Assembly: GCF_037042905.1 (NCBI RefSeq)
Contig: NC_087253.1
Location: 18,079,501-18,143,500 of the forward strand
Length of the DNA stretch: 64,000 nt
Origin: Lytechinus pictus
Taxonomy: Eukaryota > Echinodermata > Echinoidea > Temnopleuroida > Toxopneustidae
Reading direction: 5' to 3'
Part shown: positions 11,783 to 21,712 of the stretch, in pieces
Position numbering within the stretch: position 1 is the stretch's first letter
Layout: each line of letters opens with the position of its first letter
Notes under the pieces: generated by a model
The model's database searches: none
Told to the model about the DNA's origin: nothing
What the model saw: the letters and a program-made list of their open reading frames with translations, nothing else
Program-made: the position numbers and the translations under genes

Positions 11783-12706
11783 AAATGACAAACATATAAA
11801 GTGGAACAACCATAATATAGACCACAAACAAGCTACAGCAACGCTAGAAACAAGGAGACAAAAGGGGCATAAGTGAGTAGAGAAGACCAATCGGGTTAGT
11901 GAAGGGGATGAAAGAAAAGGAGTAGGCAGACACAAAGGGAAGTTAGTGTAAGTAAGGCCAGTAAAAGACCTCAAGCCAAGAGGGATTAAAATAATGAGGC
12001 AGGCAACATCAAACAGGATCTGGAACAAAACAGTGATAATGGGATGAAAAACAAGAGAATTAGTGAGAGGTGGGTCAAACAGGTTACAAAGAAAGGCTTA
12101 ATAAACTGGTGCATAAGAGTGGGGGGAAAAAAGAAAAAGAATGGGGAACAACTGATAATGTGCAAAAGACATATAAGTATATATGATAAAGCATTAAACA
12201 AACTAAGAGAAGAAGGTAAGTGTAAATATGTATCTATAAGTGATATGTATATAAATATATCCAAAAAAGAAATGTATATGAAAAAATATAAAAAAACACA
12301 TATGGTGTAACTGATATTGTAATCCGCTAGGTGTGACGGGAAAAAAACATAAGACTATATAGTAGGGGGGGAAAAAGAAAAAAAACTGTATATGTGAAAA
12401 AGAGGAAGCAAATTGCCTAAAAAGGTAAAAGCAAATATAGAAGAGAGGGGGTGTATTATGAAGAAACCATAGTATACATGTAAATAAGCAAATGATGTGG
12501 TAAATCTAAAAGAGGTGAGTGGAGAAAAAACAAATATATATATATAATAATTATTATATCGCCTGAATAAGGAAGGAAAAATTGGAGCTGAGCTTGTATG
12601 AGATATGGGAGGAAAGTAGAGTAAGAAACTATAATGTAACTATTCAAAAGAGCTGAGGGGAAAAATTATATGTATATATAAATTGAAAGTGGATAGGAAA
12701 GAAAAA

Positions 12707-13045
12707 TCAGTCGTTCCCCTCTTGGATGTTCAGGCCATGAGGTTTGGTGGTGCGAAGTCGTCTCATCCAGAGCTTCTCCCTGCTAGTACGGACTGAGTCA
12801 GGGCGGGTACCTAAAGATTCGATGCCCTGTAGCATCATGTCAGTGATGGAGTGGTTGGGGAGGTTAAAATGGCGGCCAACTGGAGTGTCCAGCTTTGCTG
12901 TGTTGACGGTGGATCTGTGCCCGTAGAATCGTTTCTTGAGTGTGGTCTTGGTTTCCCCTATGTATTGTACCCTACAAACTCTGCAAGTGATGAGATATAC
13001 AACATTAGTGGTAGTGCATGTGATGTTGCCCTTGATTTGGTGAGA
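12707..13045 (-). pseudogene. GIY-YIG endonuclease domain of a Penelope-like element, fragment
   Basis: The frame contains NVVYLITCRVCRVQYIGET, the PLE version of the GIY...YIG core, followed by LKKRFYGHR with the conserved arginine/histidine, then GRHFNLPNHS and a short C-terminus ending at 12,707. In an intact element this domain nicks the target DNA for target-primed reverse transcription. The nominal frame continues upstream to 13,402, but that part translates the inverted RT segment antisense and is not protein. No RT is joined to it, so it is non-functional. Confidence 0.8.
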
Positions 13046-13054
13046 CAGAATACC

Positions 13055-13350
13055 GCTTGTGACCACCTTCCATCCCAATCTACCCCCTCTCCGCAAAATC
13101 CTGTTTGATAACCACCACATTTTACACACTTCTGATCGTCTCCAACAGGCCGTTCCCGACACTCCCCTTCTAGCATACCGACGCCCACCGAATCTCAGGG
13201 ACCTCATTGTCCGTGCTGAAGTGCCCTCCCTCACTAACCATTCTTCTCCCATACAGCATGGCAATGCACCAGCAACAGGTGCATCATATGTGAAATACAC
13301 ATTCACGAGGGCGACACTTTCACCAGCAACTCTACCAGCCTGTCTCACCA
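13055..13350 (+). pseudogene. Penelope-like reverse transcriptase C-terminal fragment
   Basis: The plus-strand frame reads TTFHPNLPPLRKILFDN, then HTSDRLQQAVPDTPLLAYRR, then PPNLRDLIVRAEV. This is the conserved stretch between the RT and the endonuclease linker of Penelope elements (a 'P.LP.L..IL', 'F.RP.NLRD.LVRA' pattern). A second frame in the same DNA carries the cysteine-rich linker (CNRCIICEIH). The piece stops at the inversion breakpoint and is opposite in strand to its own endonuclease. Confidence 0.7.
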
Positions 13351-13361
13351 AATCAATTATT

Positions 13362-13735
13362 ATTATCATTATTATTATTATCATTCCTCTAAACAGGATC
13401 AAGTCCTTTTTTTTTCTTGAAGTCCGTATTTTTTCTTCGTATTTTTTTCTTCGTATTTTTTCTTCGTATTTTTTCTTCCGTATTTATTCTTGAAGTCCGT
13501 ATTTTTTTTTCTTCAAGTCCGTATTTTGTCTTATTATCATTATCATTATTATTATTATCATTATCATTATCATATCATTAATATAATGATGGTGATGACA
13601 TTAATATTGATAACAGCAATGATGCTAAAAATATAATCATGGTCATAACTATAATGATAATAACAATAGTAAATGATAACAAAAATGATGAATAATGTTA
13701 TAAAAAATACATGATTATGACACTGCTAGTATAAG
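13362..13735. repeat. ATT/ATC and TTTTTTCTTCGTA simple repeats
   Basis: ATTATTATC arrays at 13,357-13,385 and 13,530-13,580 flank several copies of a TTTTTTCTTCGTATT / CTTGAAGTCCGTATT unit (13,405-13,530). Non-coding. Confidence 0.75.
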
Positions 13736-13739
13736 TATA

Positions 13740-13824
13740 AATAGTAGTAGTGGTGGTGTTGGTGTTGGTGGTGGTAGAAGTAGTAGTAGTGGTAGTAGTA
13801 GTAGTAGCAGTAGTAGTAGTAGTG

Positions 13825-13864
<40 letters not shown>

Positions 13865-13920
13865 TAGTGGTAGTAGTAGTAGTAGTAGTAGTACAAGTAG
13901 TAGTGGTAATAGTGGTAGTG

Positions 13921-13957
<37 letters not shown>

Positions 13958-14145
13958 TAGTGGTAGTGGTAGTAGTATTAGTAGTACTAGTAGTAGTAGT
14001 AGTAGTAGTACTAGTAGTAGTGGTAATAGTGGTAGTGGTAGTAGTACTAGTAGTAGTAGTAGTAGCAGTAGTAGTAGAAGTAGTAGTAGTAGTAGTAGCA
14101 GCAGTAGTAGTAGGAATAGTAGTAGTAGTAGTGGCGGTAGTTACA
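13740..14145. repeat. (TAG)n/(TGG)n trinucleotide microsatellite, about 400 bp
   Basis: Almost uninterrupted AGT/AGTGGT triplets. The poly-valine and poly-threonine frames on the two strands are translations of this array. The array sits about 110 bp downstream of the last recognised exon of the minus-strand ARM-like gene. Confidence 0.95.
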
Positions 14146-14257
14146 ACATCGCAAAATATGTATGTTATAAAATATCGAAAATCTATTTCTAGACGATAAT
14201 TCACTTTCAATCTTTATTGATCAAAGTATAAATTACAATATTAGATAATTTTCTTAC

Positions 14258-14467
14258 CTTGTTCCCGTCATTCGCTGCTAAATGCTGTATCGCTTCGACG
14301 ACTTCGATAGCAAAGTGATCGGTATTGGGTGAATAATGATCGGATTTTTCCTTGTCGTCTGCTAGCGTACTTTGGAGAACATTTACCATAAATTCAGCGT
14401 TCTTTGGGCTTGTGTTCAATTTATCATTCTCATCTTCAGTCACAATGTAGGCTAGGATATTCAAGGC
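14258..14467 (-). CDS. ARM-like gene, exon 5
   Basis: A 210-bp exon (70 codons) with acceptor ACTTTACAG and donor AAG/GTAAGA, phase 0 on both sides. It starts ALNILAYIVTEDENDKL and ends AIEVVEAIQHLAANDGNK. The amphipathic leucine/isoleucine/valine spacing matches ARM/HEAT helices, and the AL-x-ILAYIV start continues the helix that ends the previous exon. There is no stop codon, so at least one more exon is expected at lower coordinates. I could not find it: below lie the TAG microsatellite and the PLE, so it may be far away or outside the window. Confidence 0.75.
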
Positions 14468-14885
14468 CTGTAAAGTATTGACGTAATTACACAATAATTG
14501 CGAAACATGTATATTTTTTTTAAATAAAGGGAAAGTCCGTGGGTCTTCACTTTAGAACAACTGGGAAGTACGAATGTTTGGTAGCGAAAAAGAACAAGAT
14601 ATATATTTCGTAGAATTGATCGAATATTGTTGAATCATTAACTCAATTATGTCGGCAAGTGTTTTGCTAATTTGACTTCTTACAGAACCGTGTCCAAGGG
14701 TAAACATCAAGAGGTCGACATTGCGGAAGGAAATACGTCGTCATGATGGCATCTCCTCTTTAGAAGTCGACTTTGCATGATACTGTCGCAATGTAGACTT
14801 AATAATATTATAAGGTAAATATATATTCTTTAAATGAATAATTGTTTGGTACCGGAAAATCGTTAAATATTAAAAAAAAAACGGA

Positions 14886-15030
14886 AATACTGAAGCTTTT
14901 CGACATGTAGGCCTACGCCGTTTAGCGTCCATTTTCTCTGTCGGTTCTATTATACATGTATATTGTTTCGCTATTGCGTTCTGGTCATTTTTACTCTGAT
15001 GAGTGCATTGTTGAAAAGCTTCAGTATGTT
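14886..15030. repeat. Short inverted repeat in intron 4
   Basis: ATACTGAAGCTTTTC on the left and GAAAAGCTTCAGTAT on the right form inverted ends about 145 bp apart. A small MITE is likely; no target duplication was established. Confidence 0.5.
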
Positions 15031-15240
15031 CGTTTTTAAGGCTATATATATTTTACGATTCTTTTACACCTCGTCAACTTGCTGATATTTTACGGAAGGA
15101 AGCCTCAAAAGTATCCTCTACTTGAATTTTGAGATGGTGAGACACGTTACCTTGCCAAGTCGACTTACACACTTCATAAAAAGCAACATGTCTCCATGGA
15201 CAGACACATCATTTTACCAAGTCAATTTATAAAGACCACC

Positions 15241-15630
15241 GCATACCTTACGATTGGCCTGCGACCCAATTTTGGAATAAAACGTATAAATTTGATGCAG
15301 ATATTAAAACATGGAACATCTTACTTTGTAAAGTTCTAAATCATCATACGAATACTTCAAATATGTGACTATACTACCATTCTTATTAGAATGAAAGCGA
15401 ATTAAATATCTTTTCGTGATGACGTCATTGCAATCGTACGATTCAGGGCTGTGATTTGAAACCAATTTGGCATTTACTCCAAATGAAAGGCTTGTAATTA
15501 TCTGAAATGGTTATATTAGTATTTGAACCTGAAATACAAAAGACGCATTTCAGATAGGCCTAAATTTGAAGAAAATAAGAAAAATGTGATTTGTTCCAAA
15601 ATCGGATCGTAGACCAATCGTAAGGTGTGC
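15241..15630. mobile_element. Foldback MITE in intron 4, about 390 bp
   Basis: The left end, ACCTTACGATTGGCCTGCGA, and the complement of the right end, ACCTTACGATTGGTCTACGA, match with two differences. Similarity continues inward (CAATTTTGGAA / CGATTTTGGAA). It is non-coding and lies wholly within an intron of the ARM-like gene. Confidence 0.65.
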
Positions 15631-15797
15631 AGAGATTAAAAAGTTATATCGTCATGCATGGTTATCTGTTACATATCTCACCATGTCGACAAAATACCGT
15701 CATTAAGTCGACAAGGCACGATACATATTTTTGTATATCTAAACATAAAAAGCTGCTAAATATAATAGTTTTTAAATGAATACAGATAAATATATAC

Positions 15798-15894
15798 CTT
15801 CGCCCGGAGAACGAATGAGCTGCTTTCAAGGAAAGTTTGTATGTAACTTGCAGCATTGTGCATTCGTAGTACCTCCCTATTATCGGGATACTTC
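15798..15894 (-). CDS. ARM-like gene, exon 4
   Basis: A 97-bp exon. The acceptor TTTTTAG leaves one base that completes an arginine codon with the two bases at the end of exon 3, then come 32 codons ending at AAG/GTATAT in phase 0. The peptide is KYPDNREVLRMHNA...FVLRAK, the second half of an ARM-like repeat (N-R-x-x-L, then a helix). Exact phase agreement with both neighbours is the main evidence. Confidence 0.8.
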
Positions 15895-16119
15895 CTAAAA
15901 ACGAAAGATAAAATGTTTAAATTAAATTTTCCTTGTTTGTAATACTAAAATCAGCTCTTATTCTGTTGTGTTTTATTTCAATATCAAGTTCGATAAATGC
16001 ATATATCTTTCATAAAGCCTTTTCCGTTTCATATTAGACAGATTCAATTTTGCGACACACCTGTCAAGAAATTTATTGGCCCCCCTCCCCCCCCCAAAAA
16101 AAAAAAATCATGACAGTCG

Positions 16120-16793
16120 CCCGGGGGGGGGGGCCACTTACATTGACGAGTGGATACCATGCGCGACCAAAAAAACACGTAAAAAGGATGTCTTTTTCAA
16201 GATAGGGCACGTTACGTACGTAACGTGATAAGGGTGTCAAAAACACAAAAATATTGAAAAAAGGGTATCTATTTTGCCCGGAAAAATATACGTGTTTAGG
16301 GTCAAATGTGCGGGGATGATAAAACAAAATCAAAATGTTTTATAAAGGATGTCCTTTTTGCCCCAACACTACGTGTTTAGAGTCCGATTTGCGCGAGGTG
16401 TGGAAGATGGGACCGTACTTAACCAAAATAATGGTGTCTAAAGGTAAAACCGACGACCGACGGACGCGTGACATAAAAATAAAATATATCTGTACTTGTT
16501 TAGGGGTTCATTTCAGGGAATACTTGCTAAGAGTATCGTTTTGTTTCCAATACTTGTTGAGGGGTGCATTTTCAGAATATGGAAAATACATCGCTGTACT
16601 TGTTTAGGGGCTCAGTTCTGGGAATACTTGCCAATAGTATTTGTTTCCAATACTTGTTAAGGGTAGGGTTTCACACGCCAATACTTGTTAAGGGGTGCAT
16701 TTTCAGAATATGGAAAATACGTATTTAGGGTGCTTCTCAAGACCCCGTGGTCGCGCATGGTATCCACTCGTCAATGGAAGTGGCCCCCCCGGG
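16120..16793. mobile_element. CCCGGGGG-type DNA transposon (non-autonomous), 674 bp, 8-bp TSD
   Basis: Terminal inverted repeats: the left end CCCGGGGGG...CCACTTACATTGACGAGTGG matches the complement of the right end (CCACTTCCATTGACGAGTGG) with one difference, continuing through ATACCATGCGCGACC. GACAGTCG stands on both sides (16112-16119 and 16794-16801), an 8-bp target-site duplication. The interior repeats ATACTTGTTAAGGGGTGCAT-type strings. Two frames inside (86 and 90 residues) have no homology I know. Superfamily unresolved: 8-bp duplications occur in hAT, P, Merlin and Mutator-type elements. It sits in intron 3 of the ARM-like gene. Confidence 0.85.
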
Positions 16794-17353
16794 GACAGTC
16801 GGGACAAACTAACGCAAAGCAATTAAGGAGTAGCTCTAATTCTGCGCAGGTATAAACGTGGTCATTTAAGTTCTTGAGCTTGAGTTTCATTTCTATAAGC
16901 TGGAAATGCTCTAAATGTTGGTTTCCTGAGCATTATTGTTCATAAGATTTCCAGTTCTTCATTTAGAAAACAATCTTTTATAATCAATATTGTCTACAAA
17001 CAAACGAGAGAGCTCAGCTCCGACAACAGAGGATGGCGTCATATAATTCAGGTTGTTGAAAAGCGCAATGAAGCCCTTCGTCGAGAATCACGAGTTCAAG
17101 AGATTATAAAGCAAAGTACCTAACCGATAAGCAGTGAAAGGGCATGAAACTTGTATTAGAGCATTCTGATTTTTCATATTATATAAGTGTTTGGCTACCC
17201 ATACGGTCTTTAATATAAAGACGAAAGGCTGCTATAATTATTCTGGTATTATTTAGGGAACATGCAATATAATATATGTGGTATATATATTTTTTTTAGA
17301 GGATAAGTTGCTATTTCATATTGTGATATATCATTCCGAAAGCTGACATTTAC

Positions 17354-17595
17354 CTCAGACAATTACAAATGATGCTAAATATCTTTTTCAAGAACTCTTT
17401 TCTGGACATCCATCTCGTTTGCTCATCGTCACCGTTGAGGGCGTCACACGAATAGAAAGGATCGTTGAGTATCGATAGCAACGCGGGAAGACATCGTCTG
17501 CCCATGTCTTTGCAAAGTGCCTGGTTCACCTCTGTGAATCGTTGAGTTGCATCCAACAACAAATTAACAGCAATATATTGACCAGGATACGTCAA
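17354..17595 (-). CDS. ARM-like gene, exon 3
   Basis: A 242-bp exon. The acceptor is TTTCTTTCTGATAAAG, with a strong pyrimidine tract before it, and the donor is CTGAG/GTAAAT; it enters in phase 0 and leaves two bases. The peptide begins LTYPGQYIAVNLLLDATQRF and continues CKDMGRRCLPALLSILNDP, then KEFLKKIFSIICNCLR. The pattern (a helix with LL-x-A, then 'C-x-x-x-G-x-x-x-LP-x-LL', then 'I-x-x-I-x-NC-x-R') is the arrangement of ARM-like repeats in large invertebrate ARM proteins, some of which end in a TIR domain. That relation is a guess from pattern memory. Confidence 0.8.
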
Positions 17596-18048
17596 CTTTA
17601 TCAGAAAGAAAGGAAAAAGATGACAAAGATAATATATAGGTCAAAAATGACAAACACATTTCTAAATTGCCATTCATATTTTGAAATAAAATTTTGTGAG
17701 ATCTTTCGAAAAGTGCTACATTATATTTTGATAGAGACTGCATGTATAAGGGGTCTTTCATAATTGCTCTTGCGATCGTTTGCGATCATTTGGTCACAAT
17801 ACATGTTGCACACAATCGCAACGGTTGTAAGCAGTCGCACCACCAATTGTGAAAAGGGGTTTAAGGCCAGTCTATTTAGAAAGTGTTGTTGTTGTTATTG
17901 CTTCTTCTCTTTTTCTCCTCCTCATCCTCCTTCTTGATAATCGTGACGATGATGATAACCTCACAATTTATTTATATAACATTATTTCATGTATAAAACT
18001 GAAAGAAAAAAATGTTAAAATTAAAGTTGCCAAAAACAAACACCTAAC

Positions 18049-18252
18049 CTGGTCTTTGATGTCTATTTGATTAAGCTTGAGCCAGACTGTAGCGAAGAAA
18101 TCTGCAAATCCTTTCTCGGTTGCGATCTCCGCAAATTGGCAACTTATCCGATCGACTCGTCCAATGGCACTTAGCTCACGTAGATTCATGAGAACGTTCA
18201 CCTCGGCAAAGGACTCGGCTTGCAAGACAGTATTCATTATTCGTTCAGCAAG
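18049..18252 (-). CDS. ARM-like gene, exon 2
   Basis: A 204-bp exon (68 codons), acceptor AATTATTTTCAG, donor GACCAG/GTTAGG, phase 0 at both ends. The peptide is LAERIMNTVLQAESFAEVNV...ELSAIGRVDRISCQFAEIAT...FADFFATVWLKLNQIDIKDQ. It is alpha-helical with regular hydrophobic spacing and no catalytic motif. It joins in frame to the end of exon 1 (NMIK) and to the start of exon 3 (LTYPG). Confidence 0.8.
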
Positions 18253-18801
18253 CTGAAATAATTATCACATAATAATGATAATTTTATATATTATAAGGGT
18301 CAATATAGGTCTATGCACGTTCTATCAATATAGGCCTAATGACCCTGAGCTTTCAACCCAATTTAGAGAGTGCATATAATGCGAATTTTACGTAAATTAT
18401 ACACTGAAGTGCAATATTAATTCAGAATTGAGAGGATTAGGTCTATACTTTTACTATAATTTTTCAAGAATTTTCAAGTTCATGTGAATGGTTTGATTGA
18501 AAATAATACATTCTCAGGACTAGCCCTAGAATAAAAATAGTGGTGATTTATATCAATATTTATATAATATAAAAATATAAGGATATCATTTTTAAAATCT
18601 ATTCAAATAATAAGTCATGATGAGACAATTTTTATATAATTATGGCCATTTATGTTGTACCCATTTAGTATCCAGTGCTCAAAGTTTGTATATTACATGG
18701 CATCCTACGATGTTCCACATGGTACTTTGCTTGGTTGGTCAACAGTGTACTTCAGTATGTAATATTTCACTTTTTCTTATACATATATATATATATATAT
18801 A

Positions 18802-19613
18802 CAGTGCGTCCCACAAAAAACGAAACCGAGATTGATCGATGATTTATCATAACTTAATCACAAATACAATAGACAAATGACCTACCATTGTAAAGCTTAG
18901 AATCTCCTCGTTCATATGAAATTATTTAGATTATTTTTCATTCACGCATGAGTGAGCAAAAACAATTTGAAGAGGGGATACCAACAAGTCATTTGGCGGG
19001 CTGTATCTGGGTTTCAAAAAGAAAACCATACTTTAAAAAGTTAAATATCTGCTCTTTAATTTGATACCTCAATTACAGAAAATGGTTAAGAAATAACAAA
19101 GTTCTGGTTATTTGAAATAAGGCTTGAATTTCAATAATTTCATGAAATTAAGAGGTTCTACAGGCTAGCGTTCAAACTCACTTGACACTCCGTTCTGTTG
19201 ACGATCAGCCATGCATTAAGTCTTTTGTTAACCATGCGATAGCTTCTGTGGGAAACCGATGAAAACACGTTTATTTAATGAAATTATGGAAATACAAGCA
19301 TTGTTTCGAGGGAACATAACTTTTTACTTCTCGACCATTTTTTGTGAATAAAGTATCAAATAAAAGAGCAGATATTGAACTTTTTAGGCATTGATTTTCT
19401 TTTTGAAATTCAGATACCCCCCACCAAATGAGTTTTTTGTATCCTTTCTTCAAACTGTTTTTGCTCAATCACAATGGGGAATAATCTAAGTAATATCAGA
19501 TGAAAGAGGAGATTCTAAGCTTTACATTGGTAGGTCATTTGTCCATTGTATTTGTGATTAAGTTATGATAAATCATCGCTTAATCTCGGTTTCGTTTTTT
19601 CTGGGACGCACTG
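18802..19613. mobile_element. mariner-type MITE inserted in a TA microsatellite, 812 bp
   Basis: Long inverted ends: CAGTGCGTCCCACAAAAAAC on the left and, complemented, CAGTGCGTCCCAGAAAAAAC on the right. Pairing continues for more than 100 bp through ACCGAGATT, GATTTATCATAACTTAATCA and AAAGCTTAGAATCTCCTC. The element lies in a (TA)n run with TA on both sides, as expected for Tc1/mariner insertion. No transposase frame is present. It is located in intron 1 of the ARM-like gene. Confidence 0.85.
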
Positions 19614-19775
19614 TATATATATATATATATATATCTGTAATGATGGTAAGCCCTAAGCCCCATCTTCAGAAGAATACGGTCTGTATCACAACAGGTTAAA
19701 TGAGTCTTTATATATCTGGAAAAAAGATGATTCAGATTTAATTTTGAATGCATACCGTCGTGCATGCCGTTAATA

Positions 19776-19932
19776 CCTTGGTCACATTTGCTCTACGGCG
19801 GCCGTACGGCGAGTCGAAAACAGCCGTTTTATTAATTTTGATTCAAACCACCTAAATGTAGTTGGACAAAAAATGTTAAAACGGCTGTTTTCGACTCGCC
19901 GTACGGCCGCCGTAGAACAAATGTGACCATGG
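19776..19932. mobile_element. Small foldback MITE, 157 bp, TA-flanked
   Basis: CCTTGGTCACATTTGCTCTA and the complement of the right end, CCATGGTCACATTTGTTCTA, begin arms that extend through CGGCGGCCGTACGGCGAGTC and AAAACAGCCGTTTTA, so almost the whole element is stem. TA lies on both sides (19774-19775, 19933-19934). A decayed relative is at 54,831. It ends only 33 bp from the donor of exon 1. Confidence 0.8.
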
Positions 19933-19965
19933 TATAAGAAATTGAAGAATCGCAGAATAGCATAC

Positions 19966-20640
19966 CTTTATCATATTATCTCTCTTATCGCCATTCTCCT
20001 CCTTTTGATTGTTGTTCTTCGATCGGAATCGGCTCAAGGTGACGCTATCCGAAAGATGCCGATGACACATTCCGAAGTCCTCGGTCGTGAATCGGGAGAC
20101 ATCGGCATTTCCCGCTTTGTGTATTCGGTTCAGTTCTTGGATGTTTGCTGAGGATACCGGAGACGCGAGGTGAGTCGAACCTTGCATGTTCCCTGGAAAC
20201 GGTGGCATCTCCGCAATGGTTCCCATCGTACCGCCCGACGACATGGCCATCTTCCTAGTCGTAACGGTGGTCATCATTTGCGAAGTGCCGTCGGAGAGAC
20301 TCGGCACCTGTGACGTCGAAGTCTCCGTCGTCACCGTCATCTGTTGCCCCTGGCCTGCTGCAGCTGCCTTGGAAGCTGCTTCCATTGTGGCTGCCAATGC
20401 AGAGGCGACTGACCCGGCATTTTCCCCAAGAAGTCCCTGGCCGATTTGGGAAGGGCCCGACGACGAAGACGACGAACTGGAGTACGAACTCGCCATCATG
20501 CCCGATGGTAATCTCGTCGTGTTTGATGACATCGAAGAGGAGGAAGACGCGCTGCTCCCACCGCGCATTTGCATCTTCTGTTGTCTGCCATTGCCCTTCC
20601 CGAATCCCTGGAAGCCGGCTTGGTTTCCACCCCCTGACAT
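19966..20640 (-). CDS. ARM-like gene, first coding exon with disordered N-terminus
   Basis: 675 bp, 225 codons, from ATG at 20,640 to a donor AAG/GTATGC in phase 0. Residues 1-30 are Gly/Gln/Lys-rich (MSGGGNQAGFQGFGKGNGRQ), about 30-75 are Ser-rich, and about 80-130 are Ala/Gln/Thr-rich; all look unstructured. The end (NIQELNRIHKAGNADVSRFT, then FGMCHRHLSDSVTLSRF) looks folded and leads into the helical exons. With exons 2-5 it gives about 476 residues in one frame. The read-through frame past 19,966 is intron. Family: an ARM/HEAT-like scaffold protein, function unknown. Confidence 0.8.
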
Positions 20641-20840
20641 GATGCCACTAGAAACTTCTCAGTCAACACACAATTTGAAATATCCCTCTGATCAAATACC
20701 ACATCGATCATCCACTACTAGAATCGCTACTTACATCTTGTCCACTAAACCTTGTATCCAGATCTTGCATGTGTTGCCAACTTGTGATGAAGAGAAAAAC
20801 ACCTCTGAGACGGAAACGCCAGATTAATCAATTTTCATTC
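20641..20840 (-). other. Probable 5' UTR of the ARM-like gene with an intron
   Basis: On the minus strand a consensus donor, AAGAT/GTAAGT, lies at about 20,734, and an acceptor, GAAGTTTCTAG, lies seven bases before the ATG. A short 5'-UTR exon above 20,735 spliced next to the start codon fits. No TATA box was identified. Confidence 0.4.
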
Positions 20841-21700
20841 ATTCATTTATTTATTGACGTTTTCTTTAATAGACGGGGTGTTCCAATTTAAGACCAGAAT
20901 AGAGCTAGTTATGCTGATGTTAAAAAACACCTCGCTTCAAGTGAGGGGTCTGCGGACGTCAGATCAGATGAAACACAGTTACATATGCAAATGGTTGTAT
21001 AATCTACTCCCTCGTCATCTAATATATTATCACCTTCACAATGAGGACGGGTGTACGCTGTACTTCGTCAACCTAAGATATGAACTTCGTCACAGTTCTG
21101 GTCGAATCCACATCGCAGGAATAAAATCCTGATTGCACAGCTATTTCCAAAACCACTAGTAATCCGTAAACTTGAATGTTTTCCCGTCGAGAGATAGGTA
21201 TTCCGATGTTGGCCAGTTGCAGCAGATGAAGTGGACTTGGGTGACTTTGGTAGAGCACACATCATCTATACCGCATGCCAGTGTTAGAGGTCGGTGAAGG
21301 CCATTCGGCGTCTCGGAGAGAAATGAAATGATATATTCTTGTTATGAGGTCATGGGATAATCGTTGCGCCTTCTGGCATGTGTGTAATGAGAACCCAACG
21401 CGGATATCTGGTGGTTAATTGGAGAGGGGAGGGAAGGGGTATGGGACCTCTCTACTGTTCCTTCGGGAATGTGGCCTAATTAGCTGAGGTGATCTAATAG
21501 GTTTTGATTGGTATTTAATTTTATTTAATTCATTATTGATATTATTATTATTATTATCATCATCATTACATTATAAATGCAGATGGCATGAGTGTGTACA
21601 ATGTGATCATGTAATAACAGAAGAAGAAAATAATGTGTAGTGCAATAAGTAAGCTGAATGTGTCGAAAAAAAGATATTAGTGGATTAATGTCTAGTTCAT
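20841..21700. other. Upstream region of the ARM-like gene; no gene assigned
   Basis: Several overlapping short frames at 21,060-21,265 on the minus strand are mutually exclusive and none is bounded by good splice sites. One reads VTQVHFICCNWPTSEY, faintly like a tyrosine-phosphatase WPD region, but it runs into a stop soon after. An ATT/ATC run lies near 21,540. Confidence 0.3.
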
Positions 21701-21712
21701 GGTAAAAATGTA

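Larger units (their letters stand above)
11669..13361 (-). mobile_element. Rearranged, 5'-truncated Penelope-like retroelement
   Basis: Two coding pieces of one Penelope-like element (PLE) face each other. The GIY-YIG endonuclease part with a long 3' tail runs on the minus strand (13,045 down to about 11,669), while the stretch that should precede it, the end of the reverse transcriptase, is on the plus strand (13,047-13,361). The string GTCTCACCAAATCAA occurs at both broken ends (about 13,029-13,043 and 13,338-13,352), so the pieces would join there. Such an inverted 5' segment resembles twin priming during target-primed insertion. The RT catalytic region is missing. The tail contains a hammerhead-like relic. 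Confidence 0.75.

Noticed and set aside
12044..12310. 88-residue lysine-rich frame and opposite leucine/phenylalanine-rich frames (11,759-12,264)
   Set aside because: All lie in the non-coding AT-rich 3' tail of the Penelope-like element.
13059..13402. A single long minus-strand protein of 231 residues ending in GIY-YIG
   Set aside because: Its first half is antisense to a genuine RT fragment; only the part from about 13,045 down is endonuclease.
13698..14210. Poly-threonine and poly-valine frames of about 150-170 residues
   Set aside because: Both are readings of the TAG/TGG microsatellite on opposite strands.
19876..19965. C-terminal extension of the ARM-like first exon (VCYSAILQFLIPWSH...)
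   Set aside because: Intron read-through past a good GTATGC donor, running into the 157-bp MITE.
21060..21265. Possible tyrosine-phosphatase exon (VTQVHFICCNWP...)
   Set aside because: The resemblance is limited to a few residues, the frame stops soon after, and no splice sites frame it.
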